In this document: positions 33,547-42,258 of the stretch, piece by piece
Numbering within the stretch: position 1 is the stretch's first letter
Layout: every line of letters starts with the position of its first letter
DNA from: Fumia sp045121595
GTDB taxonomy: Bacteria > Bacillota > Clostridia > Oscillospirales > Ruminococcaceae
Length of the DNA: 64,000 nucleotides
NCBI GenBank assembly: GCA_045121595.1
Contig: JBGVGI010000091.1
Coordinates: 164,266-228,265 of the forward strand
Direction of reading: 5' to 3'
Position numbers and translations under genes: made by a program
Notes under the pieces: generated by a model
The model's input: the letters and a program-made list of their open reading frames with translations, nothing else
Database searches by the model: none
Told to the model about the DNA's origin: nothing

Positions 33547-34069
33547 AAAAAATACTGTTCCCCTTTGCATCTATTCCCACGATAAGCGGAAAATCCACTA
33601 TCTCAAGCTTTTTGACGGATTCACATCCCAGTTCCTCAAACGCCACGACCTCGGCGCTTATAATACATTTAGAAGCGAGTGCACCTGCACCGCCTATGGC
33701 ACAAAGGTAGATGGCATTATTTTTCTTGATTGCCTCAATTACTTCGTTGTTTCTCGGGCCTTTCCCTATCATACAGAGAAGTCCTTTATCCAGTAAAAAC
33801 GGAGTGAAAATATCCATTCTCCCCGAAGTGGTGGGACCGCACGAACCGATAGGACGGGTGCCGTCAGAGGGGGTCGGACCTGCGTAGTAAATGGTAGCTC
33901 CTTTAATTTCAAAAGGAGGATTTACCCCGTTTTTTATCCCCTCCACAATCCTTTTGTGGGCGGCGTCACGGGCGGTGTAAACAGTACCCGAAAGCAAAAT
34001 TCTGTCTTTAACCTTTAAATCTTTTATAACGTTTAAAAGCTCGTTTGTATTACATCTTACTGTACTCAT
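33539..34069 (-). CDS. Fe-S fumarate hydratase/tartrate dehydratase beta subunit
   Basis: 176 residues matching the C-terminal (beta) half of class I fumarases: YYAGPTPSDGTRPIGSCGPTT and MIGKGPRN are typical. In two-subunit enzymes the alpha subunit carries the 4Fe-4S cluster and is normally adjacent. Here a DivIVA-like gene precedes and nth follows, so no alpha gene is in the window. It may pair with a distant alpha subunit or have lost it. It overlaps nth and lies 6 nt after the coiled-coil gene. Confidence 0.88.
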   Translation of the reverse strand: MSTVRCNTNELLNVIKDLKVKDRILLSGTVYTARDAAHKRIVEGIKNGVNPPFEIKGATIYYAGPTPSDGTRPIGSCGPTTSGRMDIFTPFLLDKGLLCMIGKGPRNNEVIEAIKKNNAIYLCAIGGAGALASKCIISAEVVAFEELGCESVKKLEIVDFPLIVGIDAKGNSIFYD

Positions 34070-34075
34070 AACTAC

Positions 34076-34810
34076 CTACTTACGGAACAAAAAATCCGAT
34101 TTGAAAATCTTTTTAAGCTCTGCCCCAAGTTCTTTTTTCTCAGGTGCTTCCTCGCCTGTAATGTTTGCTCTTGCAGATTTTAAGTTACGGCTTAAATCCT
34201 GCATACCGCTTACAACGTCGGTAGAAAGGCTTTTGAAAGATTCAATAGCGTTTTCTATTTTCTCTCTTGCCTTATCAAAACGCACACCCGTTTTAGCGGT
34301 TTCAAACTCAACGGTTTGAGAAAGTCTGTCGGATTTTTCCTCAGCACGAGAAACGATTTTATCGGCAGTGGTTTTAGCTTCCATCATAATCTCGCCGATT
34401 TCGTATTTTGCCTGTTCAAAAGCGTCTTTTGTGCTGTTTTTCTCAAGCTCTTTAAGATTGTTTTCCAAAACCTTCTGCGACATAGAAAGCTTTGAATTTA
34501 ACGCCTTATGCTCTAAAATCTCACGGCTTAAAGCTTCCACAGTTTCAGAAAGCGTTTTCTTTTCTTCCTCAAGAGTAATGATTTTTTTACTCTGCTCGTC
34601 TACTATTTTATTTTTATCGGCAAGTGCTTTGGTCATAGTTTCAAGTGAAAGCTTTGTAATGGTAAGCTCGTTTTTTACTTCCTCACATTTATCGTAAGCC
34701 ATAGAAAGCTCGGTCTGATGCAGATTATCAAGCTCTTCAAAACATTTTAAGACGTCTTTTTTCTTAAATCCGCCGAAAAGGGATTTCTTGAATTTTTCGC
34801 CGTACTGCAT
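34076..34810 (-). CDS. DivIVA-like coiled-coil protein
   Basis: 244 residues. The N-terminus MQYGEKFKKSLFGGFKKKDV resembles the membrane-sensing start of DivIVA/GpsB proteins. A long heptad-rich coiled coil spans about residues 30-205, and a basic tail ends LKKIFKSDFLFRK. It probably acts at the division septum or poles. It follows dnaE by 28 nt and precedes the fumarase gene by 6 nt. GpsB, SepIVA or another DivIVA relative are all possible. Confidence 0.72.
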   Translation of the reverse strand: MQYGEKFKKSLFGGFKKKDVLKCFEELDNLHQTELSMAYDKCEEVKNELTITKLSLETMTKALADKNKIVDEQSKKIITLEEEKKTLSETVEALSREILEHKALNSKLSMSQKVLENNLKELEKNSTKDAFEQAKYEIGEIMMEAKTTADKIVSRAEEKSDRLSQTVEFETAKTGVRFDKAREKIENAIESFKSLSTDVVSGMQDLSRNLKSARANITGEEAPEKKELGAELKKIFKSDFLFRK

Positions 34811-34838
34811 TTAATCACATCCTTTTATACCAGGTAAC

Positions 34839-37800
34839 TTATTTTTCCACATAAGAGTTTTCGCCTAAAATTTCGTTAAGTGCTACTTTTAAATCCTCGC
34901 AAAGCGAAGTCTTTATCCTCTCTTTGGGGTAGCAGTATTTTTTCTCGTCGGCAAAGTAAAGTTTCACTTCAGTATTGCCTTTATAACTTTCACAAAGCCT
35001 TAAAACGTCGTTTATACGCTTGTCGCCCTGAGAATTGAATTTTAAAAACAAGGTAGTGCTCTGAGGTTTGAATTCACCTATGGGTATAAGCTTTTCAACG
35101 AGAATTTTTGCTTCCTCGTCTTCCCTTAACGAAACGTTACCTTCTAAAATCAAAGCTTCGCCTGATTTTATAAGATACCCGTATTCTTCAAGTGTTTTCG
35201 GGAAAAATACCGTTTCAAGTTTGCCCGTGATATCTTCAAACTCGGCAAAACACATCGAGTCACCTTTTTTTGTATTTATAATCTTTTGAGAAAGGATACG
35301 GCCTAAAATACGCACCTTTGCCCTGTCGGGATATCTTTCCTCATCGTTTACAACCGAAATGACGTTGTCCATATTGTATTTTGTTACAATCGGACGATAC
35401 TCCTCAAGCGGATGTCCCGTAAGATAAAATCCTAAAGCCTCGTACTCAAATTTCAGTCTTTCGGAGGGTTTATAATCGTCGCAACGAATCATATCAACCT
35501 CGGGTTCTCCGACGTTTGAAACTGCAAAAAGGCTTATCTGTCCGCCCTGATTACGTTTTCCGTAAAATGCTGCCGCTTCGATTGCCTTTTCCGAAGAAGC
35601 ATAAAGCTCTCTGCGGTTGTATCCGAAATTATCAAAAGCGCCCGAGCCTATAAGACTTTCTACGTTTCGTCTTGATAAATTCTTGCCGTAAAGACGTTTG
35701 CAGAAATCAAATAAATCCTTGTAATCCCCGTTTTCTTCACGTTCTTCGATAACGTTACGGATAACGCCTTCACCGAGCCCCTTTATAGCGAGAAGTCCGA
35801 AACGGATTCCCTCTTTGCAGGAAGTAAAAGCCGAAACACTCTTATTTACGTCGGGGGGAAGAATTTTTATATGAAGTTCACGGCATTCGTTTATATACTC
35901 TAAAAGTTTAGGTGTGTTGTCGATAACCGAAGTGAGCAGTGCCGCCATATATTCTTTCGGGTAATGGCAACGAAGATATGCCGTTCTGTAAGAAACCACC
36001 GAATATGCCGCCGCATGGGACTTATTGAAAGCGTACTCGGCAAAGGATGCCATATCGTCAAAAATCTCGTTTGCAGTTTTCTCGGGAATTCCGTTATTCA
36101 CAGCACCCGAAACAAAATTCTGACGTTCTGCTTCCATTACGTCCTTTTTCTTTTTGGACATAGCACGGCGCACCAAGTCAGCCCTGCCGTAGGAATACCC
36201 TGCAAGAGTTCTGCAAATCTGCATTACCTGTTCCTGATAAAGAAGGCAACCGTAAGTAACGCCAAGTATCGGCTCAAGCATCGGAGTTTTATAAACTATC
36301 TTTTCAGGGTGTTTGCGGTTTTCGATATAGGTAGGAATGGACGCACTGGGTCCCGGGCGGTAAATTGAAGTCGCGGCAGTGAGGTCTTCAATGCAGACGG
36401 GTTTCATATTTATAAGCATCTGCCTCATACCCTGAGACTCAAACTGGAATACCCCACCCGTTTCACCGCGTGAGAACATCTCAAAGACTTTTTTATCGTC
36501 AAGAGGTACTTTGTCAATAGAAAAATCGGGGTCAGTTTTCCTGATTTCCTTTTCGGTGTAGTCGATAACGGTAAGGTTACGAAGTCCCAAAAAGTCCATC
36601 TTCAAAAGACCGAGTTCCTCTAAAGTGGTCATTGTAAACTGAGTGATAATACTGTCGTCACTTTTCTGTAACGGCACGTAAGAGTCAACGGGGTCTGCAG
36701 TAATCACAACGCCTGCCGCATGGGTGGAAGCGTGTCTTGGCATACCCTCGACCTTTTTAGCCATATCCAAAAGCTCTTTGATTTCAGGGTCATTATTGTA
36801 AAGCTCTTTTAATTCATAAACTTCATCAAGTGCTTTTTCAACAGTGATTTTAAGGCGGTTCGGGATAAGCTTTGCAACCTTATCAACCTTCTGGTAGGAA
36901 ACCGCCAAGGCTCTGCCTACGTCTCTTACAGCTGCTCTTGCCGCCATCGTACCGAAAGTGATAATCTGTGCCACGTGGTCAGCGCCGTATTTTCTTACGA
37001 CGTAGTCGATAACTTCTTCACGGCGTTCATAGCAAAAGTCGATATCAAAGTCGGGCATACTTACCCTCTCGGGGTTTAAAAAGCGCTCGAAAATAAGATT
37101 ATACTTTATAGGGTCGATACCCGTAATGCCTATACAGTAAGCTATAAGGCTTCCTGCACCCGAGCCTCGTCCGGGGCCTACGGGAATACCCACGCTTTTT
37201 GCATATCTTATAAAGTCATAAACGATGAGATAGTAGTTAACGTATCCCATTTTAGTTATGACGTCCATTTCATAATCAAAACGTTCTTTGAGCTCGGGGG
37301 TTATTTCCCCGTAACGCTTTTTAAGCCCTCGCATACTCAGGTCTTTGAAGTATTCAAGGTTGTCCCTGCCGTTTGGAGGAGTAAACGCAGGAAGCTTTGT
37401 GTTGCCGAACTGAAAATCAAAGTTGCACATCTTTGCAATCTTTTCGGTATTGTTTAAAGCGTCTTCAAAATCGGGCAACGTTTCAAGCATTTCTTCACGG
37501 GATTTTACATAAAATTCATCCGTCGGAAACTCTAAAGCCTGACCGTCACCGAAAACGTGGTTTGTCTGGATGCAGATTAAGATATTCTGCATTTTTGCAT
37601 CTTCACGGTTAAGATAATGGCAGTCGTTTGTAGCAACGAGAGGTATATCCGTTTCATCGGAAAGACGTCTTAAAAGCGGTAAAAGCTCCTGTTCGGCAGA
37701 AATGCCGTGGTTTTGCACTTCGATATAGTAATTTCCCTCGCCGAAGATTTTTTTGTACTGTAAAGCAGTTTGCTTTGCACCCTCAAAATCCCCTGATAAA

Positions 37801-38246
37801 AGCTTTCTCGGGATTTCACCCGCAAGACATGCGGAAAGTGCCACAAGCCCTTCGGAATATTTCTCAAGCAGTTCAATATCCACACGGGGTTTACTGTAAA
37901 AGCCGTCAACGAAACCTGCGGATACAAGTTTTATAAGATTCTGATAGCCCGTTTCGTTTTTACAAAGAAGTACCAGATGATAAGGACTTGAGTCAATCTT
38001 ATGTACCTTGTCAAAACGTGTTCTCGGTGCTACGTAAACCTCACATCCAATAATCGCTTTGACACCTTCTTTTTTACAGGCTTTATAAAGTTCAACGACG
38101 CCGTACATCGAGCCGTGGTCGGTAATGGCAACGGTGTCCTGACCGAGAGATTTTATTTTTTTCGGAATATCCTTTATTCTGCAAGCACCGTCAAGAAGGC
38201 TGTACTCGGTATGAAGATGAAGATGGACAAATTTATTGTTTTCCAA
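34839..38246 (-). CDS. dnaE: DNA polymerase III alpha subunit DnaE
   Basis: 1135 residues. The PHP domain opens with VHLHLHTEYSLLDG (about residues 7-20), the palm motif PDFDIDF is at 398-404, and the tandem HhH and OB domains follow, with the OB fold near 970-1050. The domain order is that of DnaE, not PolC. It is the replicative or lagging-strand polymerase. It follows whiA by 25 nt in a murB-rapZ-whiA-dnaE run. No truncation is seen. Confidence 0.96.
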   Translation of the reverse strand: MENNKFVHLHLHTEYSLLDGACRIKDIPKKIKSLGQDTVAITDHGSMYGVVELYKACKKEGVKAIIGCEVYVAPRTRFDKVHKIDSSPYHLVLLCKNETGYQNLIKLVSAGFVDGFYSKPRVDIELLEKYSEGLVALSACLAGEIPRKLLSGDFEGAKQTALQYKKIFGEGNYYIEVQNHGISAEQELLPLLRRLSDETDIPLVATNDCHYLNREDAKMQNILICIQTNHVFGDGQALEFPTDEFYVKSREEMLETLPDFEDALNNTEKIAKMCNFDFQFGNTKLPAFTPPNGRDNLEYFKDLSMRGLKKRYGEITPELKERFDYEMDVITKMGYVNYYLIVYDFIRYAKSVGIPVGPGRGSGAGSLIAYCIGITGIDPIKYNLIFERFLNPERVSMPDFDIDFCYERREEVIDYVVRKYGADHVAQIITFGTMAARAAVRDVGRALAVSYQKVDKVAKLIPNRLKITVEKALDEVYELKELYNNDPEIKELLDMAKKVEGMPRHASTHAAGVVITADPVDSYVPLQKSDDSIITQFTMTTLEELGLLKMDFLGLRNLTVIDYTEKEIRKTDPDFSIDKVPLDDKKVFEMFSRGETGGVFQFESQGMRQMLINMKPVCIEDLTAATSIYRPGPSASIPTYIENRKHPEKIVYKTPMLEPILGVTYGCLLYQEQVMQICRTLAGYSYGRADLVRRAMSKKKKDVMEAERQNFVSGAVNNGIPEKTANEIFDDMASFAEYAFNKSHAAAYSVVSYRTAYLRCHYPKEYMAALLTSVIDNTPKLLEYINECRELHIKILPPDVNKSVSAFTSCKEGIRFGLLAIKGLGEGVIRNVIEEREENGDYKDLFDFCKRLYGKNLSRRNVESLIGSGAFDNFGYNRRELYASSEKAIEAAAFYGKRNQGGQISLFAVSNVGEPEVDMIRCDDYKPSERLKFEYEALGFYLTGHPLEEYRPIVTKYNMDNVISVVNDEERYPDRAKVRILGRILSQKIINTKKGDSMCFAEFEDITGKLETVFFPKTLEEYGYLIKSGEALILEGNVSLREDEEAKILVEKLIPIGEFKPQSTTLFLKFNSQGDKRINDVLRLCESYKGNTEVKLYFADEKKYCYPKERIKTSLCEDLKVALNEILGENSYVEK

Positions 38247-38271
38247 GATAAAGCCTCCTTTGTAAAGGTTT

Positions 38272-39183
38272 TTACTTTACAGATTTTCTTAGTTTTTCGG
38301 CAACCTCCGAAATCCTTTTAAGTCGGTGGTTTACACCTGAACGGCTCAAAGGCTCGGACAAAAGCTCTGTAAGTTCTCTTAAAGACAAATCGGGGTTTTC
38401 AAGTCTTACTTTTGCAAGTTCTCTTAAATCCTCGTCAAGATAGTCAAGCCCCGTTCTTTCTTTTATAAAGGTTATATCACGGACCTGACTGTTTGCTGCG
38501 GCAACGGTTTTTGAAAGGTTTGCCGTTTCACAGTTGGTAACGCGGTTCACCTTGTTACGGACGTTTTTCATAACCTTTACGTCCATAAGCTTTAAAGCAA
38601 AACGGGAAGAGCCGATAAGAGTAAGAAAATCCTCAATCTGTTCACTTTCTTTAAGGTACAACACGGCGTTATTTTTTCTTTTAGTTATTTTAAAGTTTAT
38701 ACCAAGGCTCAAAGCGAGTAAATACGTAGCTTCTGCTAAAGTGTTATTTGGAGCCTGAATTTCAAGATGGTATTCTTTTTCGGGGTTTGTAACAGTGCCC
38801 GATAACAAAAAAAGCCCTCTGAAAAATGAGGAAGCGCAACAGGGGTTGTCGATAAACTTCGGTGTAAGGGCAGTTTTGCTTATCGAAAAATAACTGCAAA
38901 GCAAGTTCCTCTGGTAGTTATCTTCGATAAGAACAGTATAAAAAGGTGTATTTTCACGGAGCTTTTTAAGGTCTGAGTGTATAGTAACAAAAGTACCCAT
39001 CATACCCGCTAAGCTCTCGGCAAAATGCTCTGCAACAAGCTTATTTTCGGTTGTGAAAACTTCGTTTTCAAGCGGAAAAGTTCTGCTGAAAATCAAAAAA
39101 GCGTAAAGCTTTGCTTTTTCACAACATTCTTTTTTATCGGGGATTTTACATAATTCTGTCTTTACATCCTGACAAAATGACAT
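38272..39183 (-). CDS. whiA: DNA-binding protein WhiA
   Basis: 303 residues. An N-terminal LAGLIDADG-like domain (about 1-200) is followed by the WhiA helix-turn-helix (about 215-300), with NLSKTVAAANSQVRDI and a C-terminal LSLRELTELL motif. It links growth and wall synthesis to division in Gram-positives. It starts one base after the rapZ stop. The yvcK/glmR gene that usually lies between them in Firmicutes is absent. Confidence 0.95.
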   Translation of the reverse strand: MSFCQDVKTELCKIPDKKECCEKAKLYAFLIFSRTFPLENEVFTTENKLVAEHFAESLAGMMGTFVTIHSDLKKLRENTPFYTVLIEDNYQRNLLCSYFSISKTALTPKFIDNPCCASSFFRGLFLLSGTVTNPEKEYHLEIQAPNNTLAEATYLLALSLGINFKITKRKNNAVLYLKESEQIEDFLTLIGSSRFALKLMDVKVMKNVRNKVNRVTNCETANLSKTVAAANSQVRDITFIKERTGLDYLDEDLRELAKVRLENPDLSLRELTELLSEPLSRSGVNHRLKRISEVAEKLRKSVK

Positions 39184-39184
39184 A

Positions 39185-40039
39185 TTATTTTAAAATATCA
39201 CGGTGCACTACCCTGATATTTCCTCCTTTTTCTGATAAAAATTCATACATACTTCTGGCAAAGGTGACGCTTCTGTGTTTACCGCCCGTGCAACCTACTG
39301 CGATTGTAAGCTGACTTTTGCCTTCGTTTAAATAAAGCGGAATGGAAAATTCAAGCATTTCGCAGAATTTTTTAAGCAACTCGTGGGAAGCATCAGAACT
39401 CATAACGTAGTCGAAAACCTCATCTTCAAGTCCTGTTTTTTCCTTCAAATCTTCTACGTAATAAGGGTTTGGAAGACATCTTACGTCAAAAACAAGGTCG
39501 GCTTCGGGGGGAAGTCCGTATTTAAAGCCGAAAGACATAACGTTTATAAGCATTCCGTGGTTTATATCTTCTAAAAAGATATCATGTACTCTTTTTCTTA
39601 ACTCGTTTGCCGAAAGATGTGTCGTATCAATAACAAAATGTGAAAGTTCTTTTGCAGGTTTTAAAAGCTTTCTTTCACTGTTTATTGCTTCTTCAAGACT
39701 TAAGTTTACGTCTAAAAGAGGATGTCTTCTTCTCGTTTCCTTGTAACGGCGCATAAGTTCTTTACTGTCGGCATCAAGGAAAAGAAGACGGTAATTCATA
39801 CCTTTTTCGGTTAAAAGTGAAAGCTCGTCGGTAAAGCTGTGAAACATCTCACCACCGCGCATATCGGTAACGATTGCCATTCTTTTAATCTTACTGTCTG
39901 CAGCAAGACAGATTTCGGCAAATTTTGATATAAGCTTTGGCGGGATATTGTCAACACAGTAAAATCCGATATCTTCAAGTGCATCAACAGTACAGGATTT
40001 ACCCGCACCTGAAAGTCCCGTTACAATTAAAAAATCCAT
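39185..40039 (-). CDS. rapZ: RNase adapter/UDP-sugar sensor RapZ (YvcJ)
   Basis: 284 residues. The Walker A GLSGAGKS lies at 8-15. The C-terminal domain contains GCTGGKHRSV, where the family binds its ligand. In E. coli RapZ steers RNase E to the GlmZ RNA; in Firmicutes YvcJ is a nucleotide-binding protein linked to competence and amino-sugar control. It sits between murB and whiA, a conserved setting. Confidence 0.95.
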   Translation of the reverse strand: MDFLIVTGLSGAGKSCTVDALEDIGFYCVDNIPPKLISKFAEICLAADSKIKRMAIVTDMRGGEMFHSFTDELSLLTEKGMNYRLLFLDADSKELMRRYKETRRRHPLLDVNLSLEEAINSERKLLKPAKELSHFVIDTTHLSANELRKRVHDIFLEDINHGMLINVMSFGFKYGLPPEADLVFDVRCLPNPYYVEDLKEKTGLEDEVFDYVMSSDASHELLKKFCEMLEFSIPLYLNEGKSQLTIAVGCTGGKHRSVTFARSMYEFLSEKGGNIRVVHRDILK

Positions 40040-40066
40040 CTTTTCTTCATCTCTCTTTAATCTTCT

Positions 40067-41002
40067 CTATTCTGCGGGGACGGAATAAGTCTTTTCCCCG
40101 TCTGATTTTATCATCATTACTTCGCACTGCAAGTCAAAGCCCGTTTTTTCTTTTACAACGGCTTTTACTTTTCTTATAAGCTCTAAAACGTCTTGGCAGG
40201 TAGCGTTATCGCGGTTTATGATAAACCCACTGTGCTTGGTGCTTACTTCGGCACCGCCGACCCTTTCGCCTTTAAGGGAACATTCTTCGATTAAGGCGGC
40301 GGCAAACGCACCAACAGGGCGTTTAAAGGTACTTCCCGCACTCGGGAATTCAAGCGGTTGCTTTTCGTGACGGCGGTTAAAAAGCTCCAACATCTTTTCG
40401 CGGATAGCGTCTTTTGGTGCTTTTGAAAGCTTGACTGCAACCTTTGTTATGATAACGTTTTTGCCTGTATAATAACTGTGACGGTAGGAATAGTCAAGCT
40501 CTTTGTTGAAAAGCTTGTGAGTATTTCCCGAATAGTCCATATGCTCACAGTAAGTAATAACGTCTTTCATCTCTCCACCGTAAGCACCTGCGTTCATATA
40601 AGCACCACCGCCCACCGTTCCCGGAATTCCGTAAGCGAATTCAAGACCCGAAAGTGAGTTGTCAGCGGCAATCGTACAAAGCTTTGTAAGGCTTAATCCT
40701 GCGTCACAAATGATTAAATCGTCAACGATTTCGTAGTTTGCAAAGTCACCTGAAACGAGCACACACACTGCATCTATCCCCTCATCGTCAATGAGAAGAT
40801 TAGAGCCTTTTCCGATAACGAAAAACGGAACACCATCAAGCATTTTAAGGACTTTTGAAAGTTCCTCATCGTTTTTGGGAGATATAAGCAGAGGTACTTC
40901 CCCACCAATGCGGAAGGTGGTATAAGAACTCATTTTTGCATTTTTACAAAAACCTAACTCGAGGTCTTCGCATTTTTTTATTATATTTTCGTATTTGTTC
41001 AT
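40067..41002 (-). CDS. murB: UDP-N-acetylenolpyruvoylglucosamine reductase MurB
   Basis: 311 residues, FAD-binding. It makes UDP-MurNAc from the MurA product. GIPGTVGGGAYMNAGAYGGE is the FAD motif, and GSTFKRP supplies the catalytic serine of the type II enzyme. A strong AGGAGG precedes the ATG. Upstream lies the hairpin-linker array rather than a recognisable promoter. Confidence 0.96.
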   Translation of the reverse strand: MNKYENIIKKCEDLELGFCKNAKMSSYTTFRIGGEVPLLISPKNDEELSKVLKMLDGVPFFVIGKGSNLLIDDEGIDAVCVLVSGDFANYEIVDDLIICDAGLSLTKLCTIAADNSLSGLEFAYGIPGTVGGGAYMNAGAYGGEMKDVITYCEHMDYSGNTHKLFNKELDYSYRHSYYTGKNVIITKVAVKLSKAPKDAIREKMLELFNRRHEKQPLEFPSAGSTFKRPVGAFAAALIEECSLKGERVGGAEVSTKHSGFIINRDNATCQDVLELIRKVKAVVKEKTGFDLQCEVMMIKSDGEKTYSVPAE

Positions 41003-41022
41003 TACAAAGACCTCCTGTTTAT

Positions 41023-41185
41023 AGCTAAATTCGCGTTCCGCGGGCTAAATTGAGTAAACTCAGCTAAATTGCCACAGGCAGCTAAATTTGCTACGCAAGC
41101 TTTATGCGAATTTAATTTAGCTTTTCCAAAGGAAAAATTTAGCTATGAAATAATTTAGCTTTGCAACTTGTTGCAAAATTTAGCT
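41023..41185. repeat. Hairpin-linker array: eight 9-bp linkers with mini-hairpins between
   Basis: The linker AGCTAAATT occurs at 41023, 41043 (first base G), 41062 and 41080, then inverted as AATTTAGCT at 41114, 41136, 41152 and 41177. Most spacers are short perfect hairpins of unrelated sequence: CGCG-TTC-CGCG, GAGT-AA-ACTC, GCC-ACA-GGC, TGC-TAC-GCA, TTTCC-AAA-GGAAA and TTGCAA-CTTG-TTGCAA. The spacer at 41145-41151 is only a minimal AT-GAA-AT. The array as a whole is also an inverted repeat. No gene is here. Confidence 0.9.
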
Positions 41186-41195
41186 GAAGTATCTT

Positions 41196-41280
41196 ATAAA
41201 TTTGATTTTTTTCAAGGCAGCGTGGCGAAGGCATATACCGATATGCCGAGCCACGATAACACAGAAAAAAACAAATTTAT
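41196..41280. repeat. 85-nt nested hairpin abutting the glucokinase 3' end
   Basis: Outer arms ATAAATTTG plus TTTTTTTC pair with GAAAAAAA plus CAAATTTAT. Inside, CGTGGC (41221-41226) pairs with GCCACG (41250-41255) and GGCATAT with ATATGCC around an ACCG loop. It may act as the terminator of the hprK-glk operon on the minus strand. Confidence 0.75.
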
Positions 41281-41283
41281 CGA

Positions 41284-42240
41284 TTATTGGTACATTTTGT
41301 GGAGCATAGCAGCCCCTATAGTTCCTGCGTCGTTTCCGAGTTCAGCAATTTTTAAAGTAGTTGCAGGGCAGTTGCCTACACCGTAGGTTTCCTTTTTGAG
41401 AATTTCTCTTAAGGGTGCAAGGAGGGTTTCGCCTTCTTTACAGATACCGCCACCGATGATTAAAACTTCGGGCTGGAAGATATTGATAAAGTTTGAAAGA
41501 CCACATCCTAAGTTCCAGATATATTCGTCAACGACTGCTTTACCGACTTCATCACCCATACGCATTGCGTCAAAAGCAGTTTTACCGTTTACTACGTCGA
41601 GAGTTTTTGCAACTTCCCAGAGTTTTGAAGCGGGATTTTTCTCCATAGCTTCTTTTGTCATTCTGACTAAAGCGGTTGCAGAGGCATAAGCTTCGATACA
41701 ACCACGTCTTCCGCAACCGCATTCCACTCCGCCGTCTTTAACTACCATATGTCCGAGCTCACCTGCGATACCGTTAAAGCCAGAGTAAATTTTGCCGTCG
41801 ATGATGATACCACCGCCGACACCTGTGCCTAAAGTAATCATAAGTACGTTACTGATACCTTTTGCGGCACCTGCCAAAGCTTCGCCGTAAGCTGCAACGT
41901 TTGCATCATTGTCGAGATATACGGGTTTGCCGATTCTTTCAGAAACGTATTTTGCTAAAGGTGTGTTTTCAAACTTAAGGTTACAGGAATAGAAAACAAC
42001 GCCGTTTTTAACGTCAACGGCACCCGGAGTTCCGACACCTACTGCTTCAATATCGTCAGTTGTAAGGTTTATATCGGCAAGGGCAAGTTTTGCACACTGC
42101 ACCATACGACAAGCTAAAGCTTCGGAGTCTCCGTCAACTTCGGACGGGATGGAAGCTTTTGCAACAACCTCATAATTTTCGTTTACAACACCTGCTTTGA
42201 TAAAGGTTCCACCTAAATCTATACCAACGTAATACTTCAT
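41284..42240 (-). CDS. glk: ROK-family glucokinase
   Basis: 318 residues from the ATG at 42240; an ATG three codons earlier lies only 2 nt from the AAAGG site. GIDLGGTFIKAGV is the N-terminal phosphate-binding motif, and ECGCGRRGCIEAYAS is the ROK zinc motif. Expected to phosphorylate glucose to glucose 6-phosphate. It lies 18 nt after hprK, so sugar entry and the catabolite-control kinase are co-transcribed. Confidence 0.92.
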   Translation of the reverse strand: MKYYVGIDLGGTFIKAGVVNENYEVVAKASIPSEVDGDSEALACRMVQCAKLALADINLTTDDIEAVGVGTPGAVDVKNGVVFYSCNLKFENTPLAKYVSERIGKPVYLDNDANVAAYGEALAGAAKGISNVLMITLGTGVGGGIIIDGKIYSGFNGIAGELGHMVVKDGGVECGCGRRGCIEAYASATALVRMTKEAMEKNPASKLWEVAKTLDVVNGKTAFDAMRMGDEVGKAVVDEYIWNLGCGLSNFINIFQPEVLIIGGGICKEGETLLAPLREILKKETYGVGNCPATTLKIAELGNDAGTIGAAMLHKMYQ

Positions 42241-42258
42241 AATATTCATTACCTTTCG

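Noticed and set aside
41023..41185. CRISPR-like array between murB and glk
   Set aside because: The repeated unit is only 9 bp, half the copies are inverted, spacers are short and of very different lengths, and no cas gene is present.
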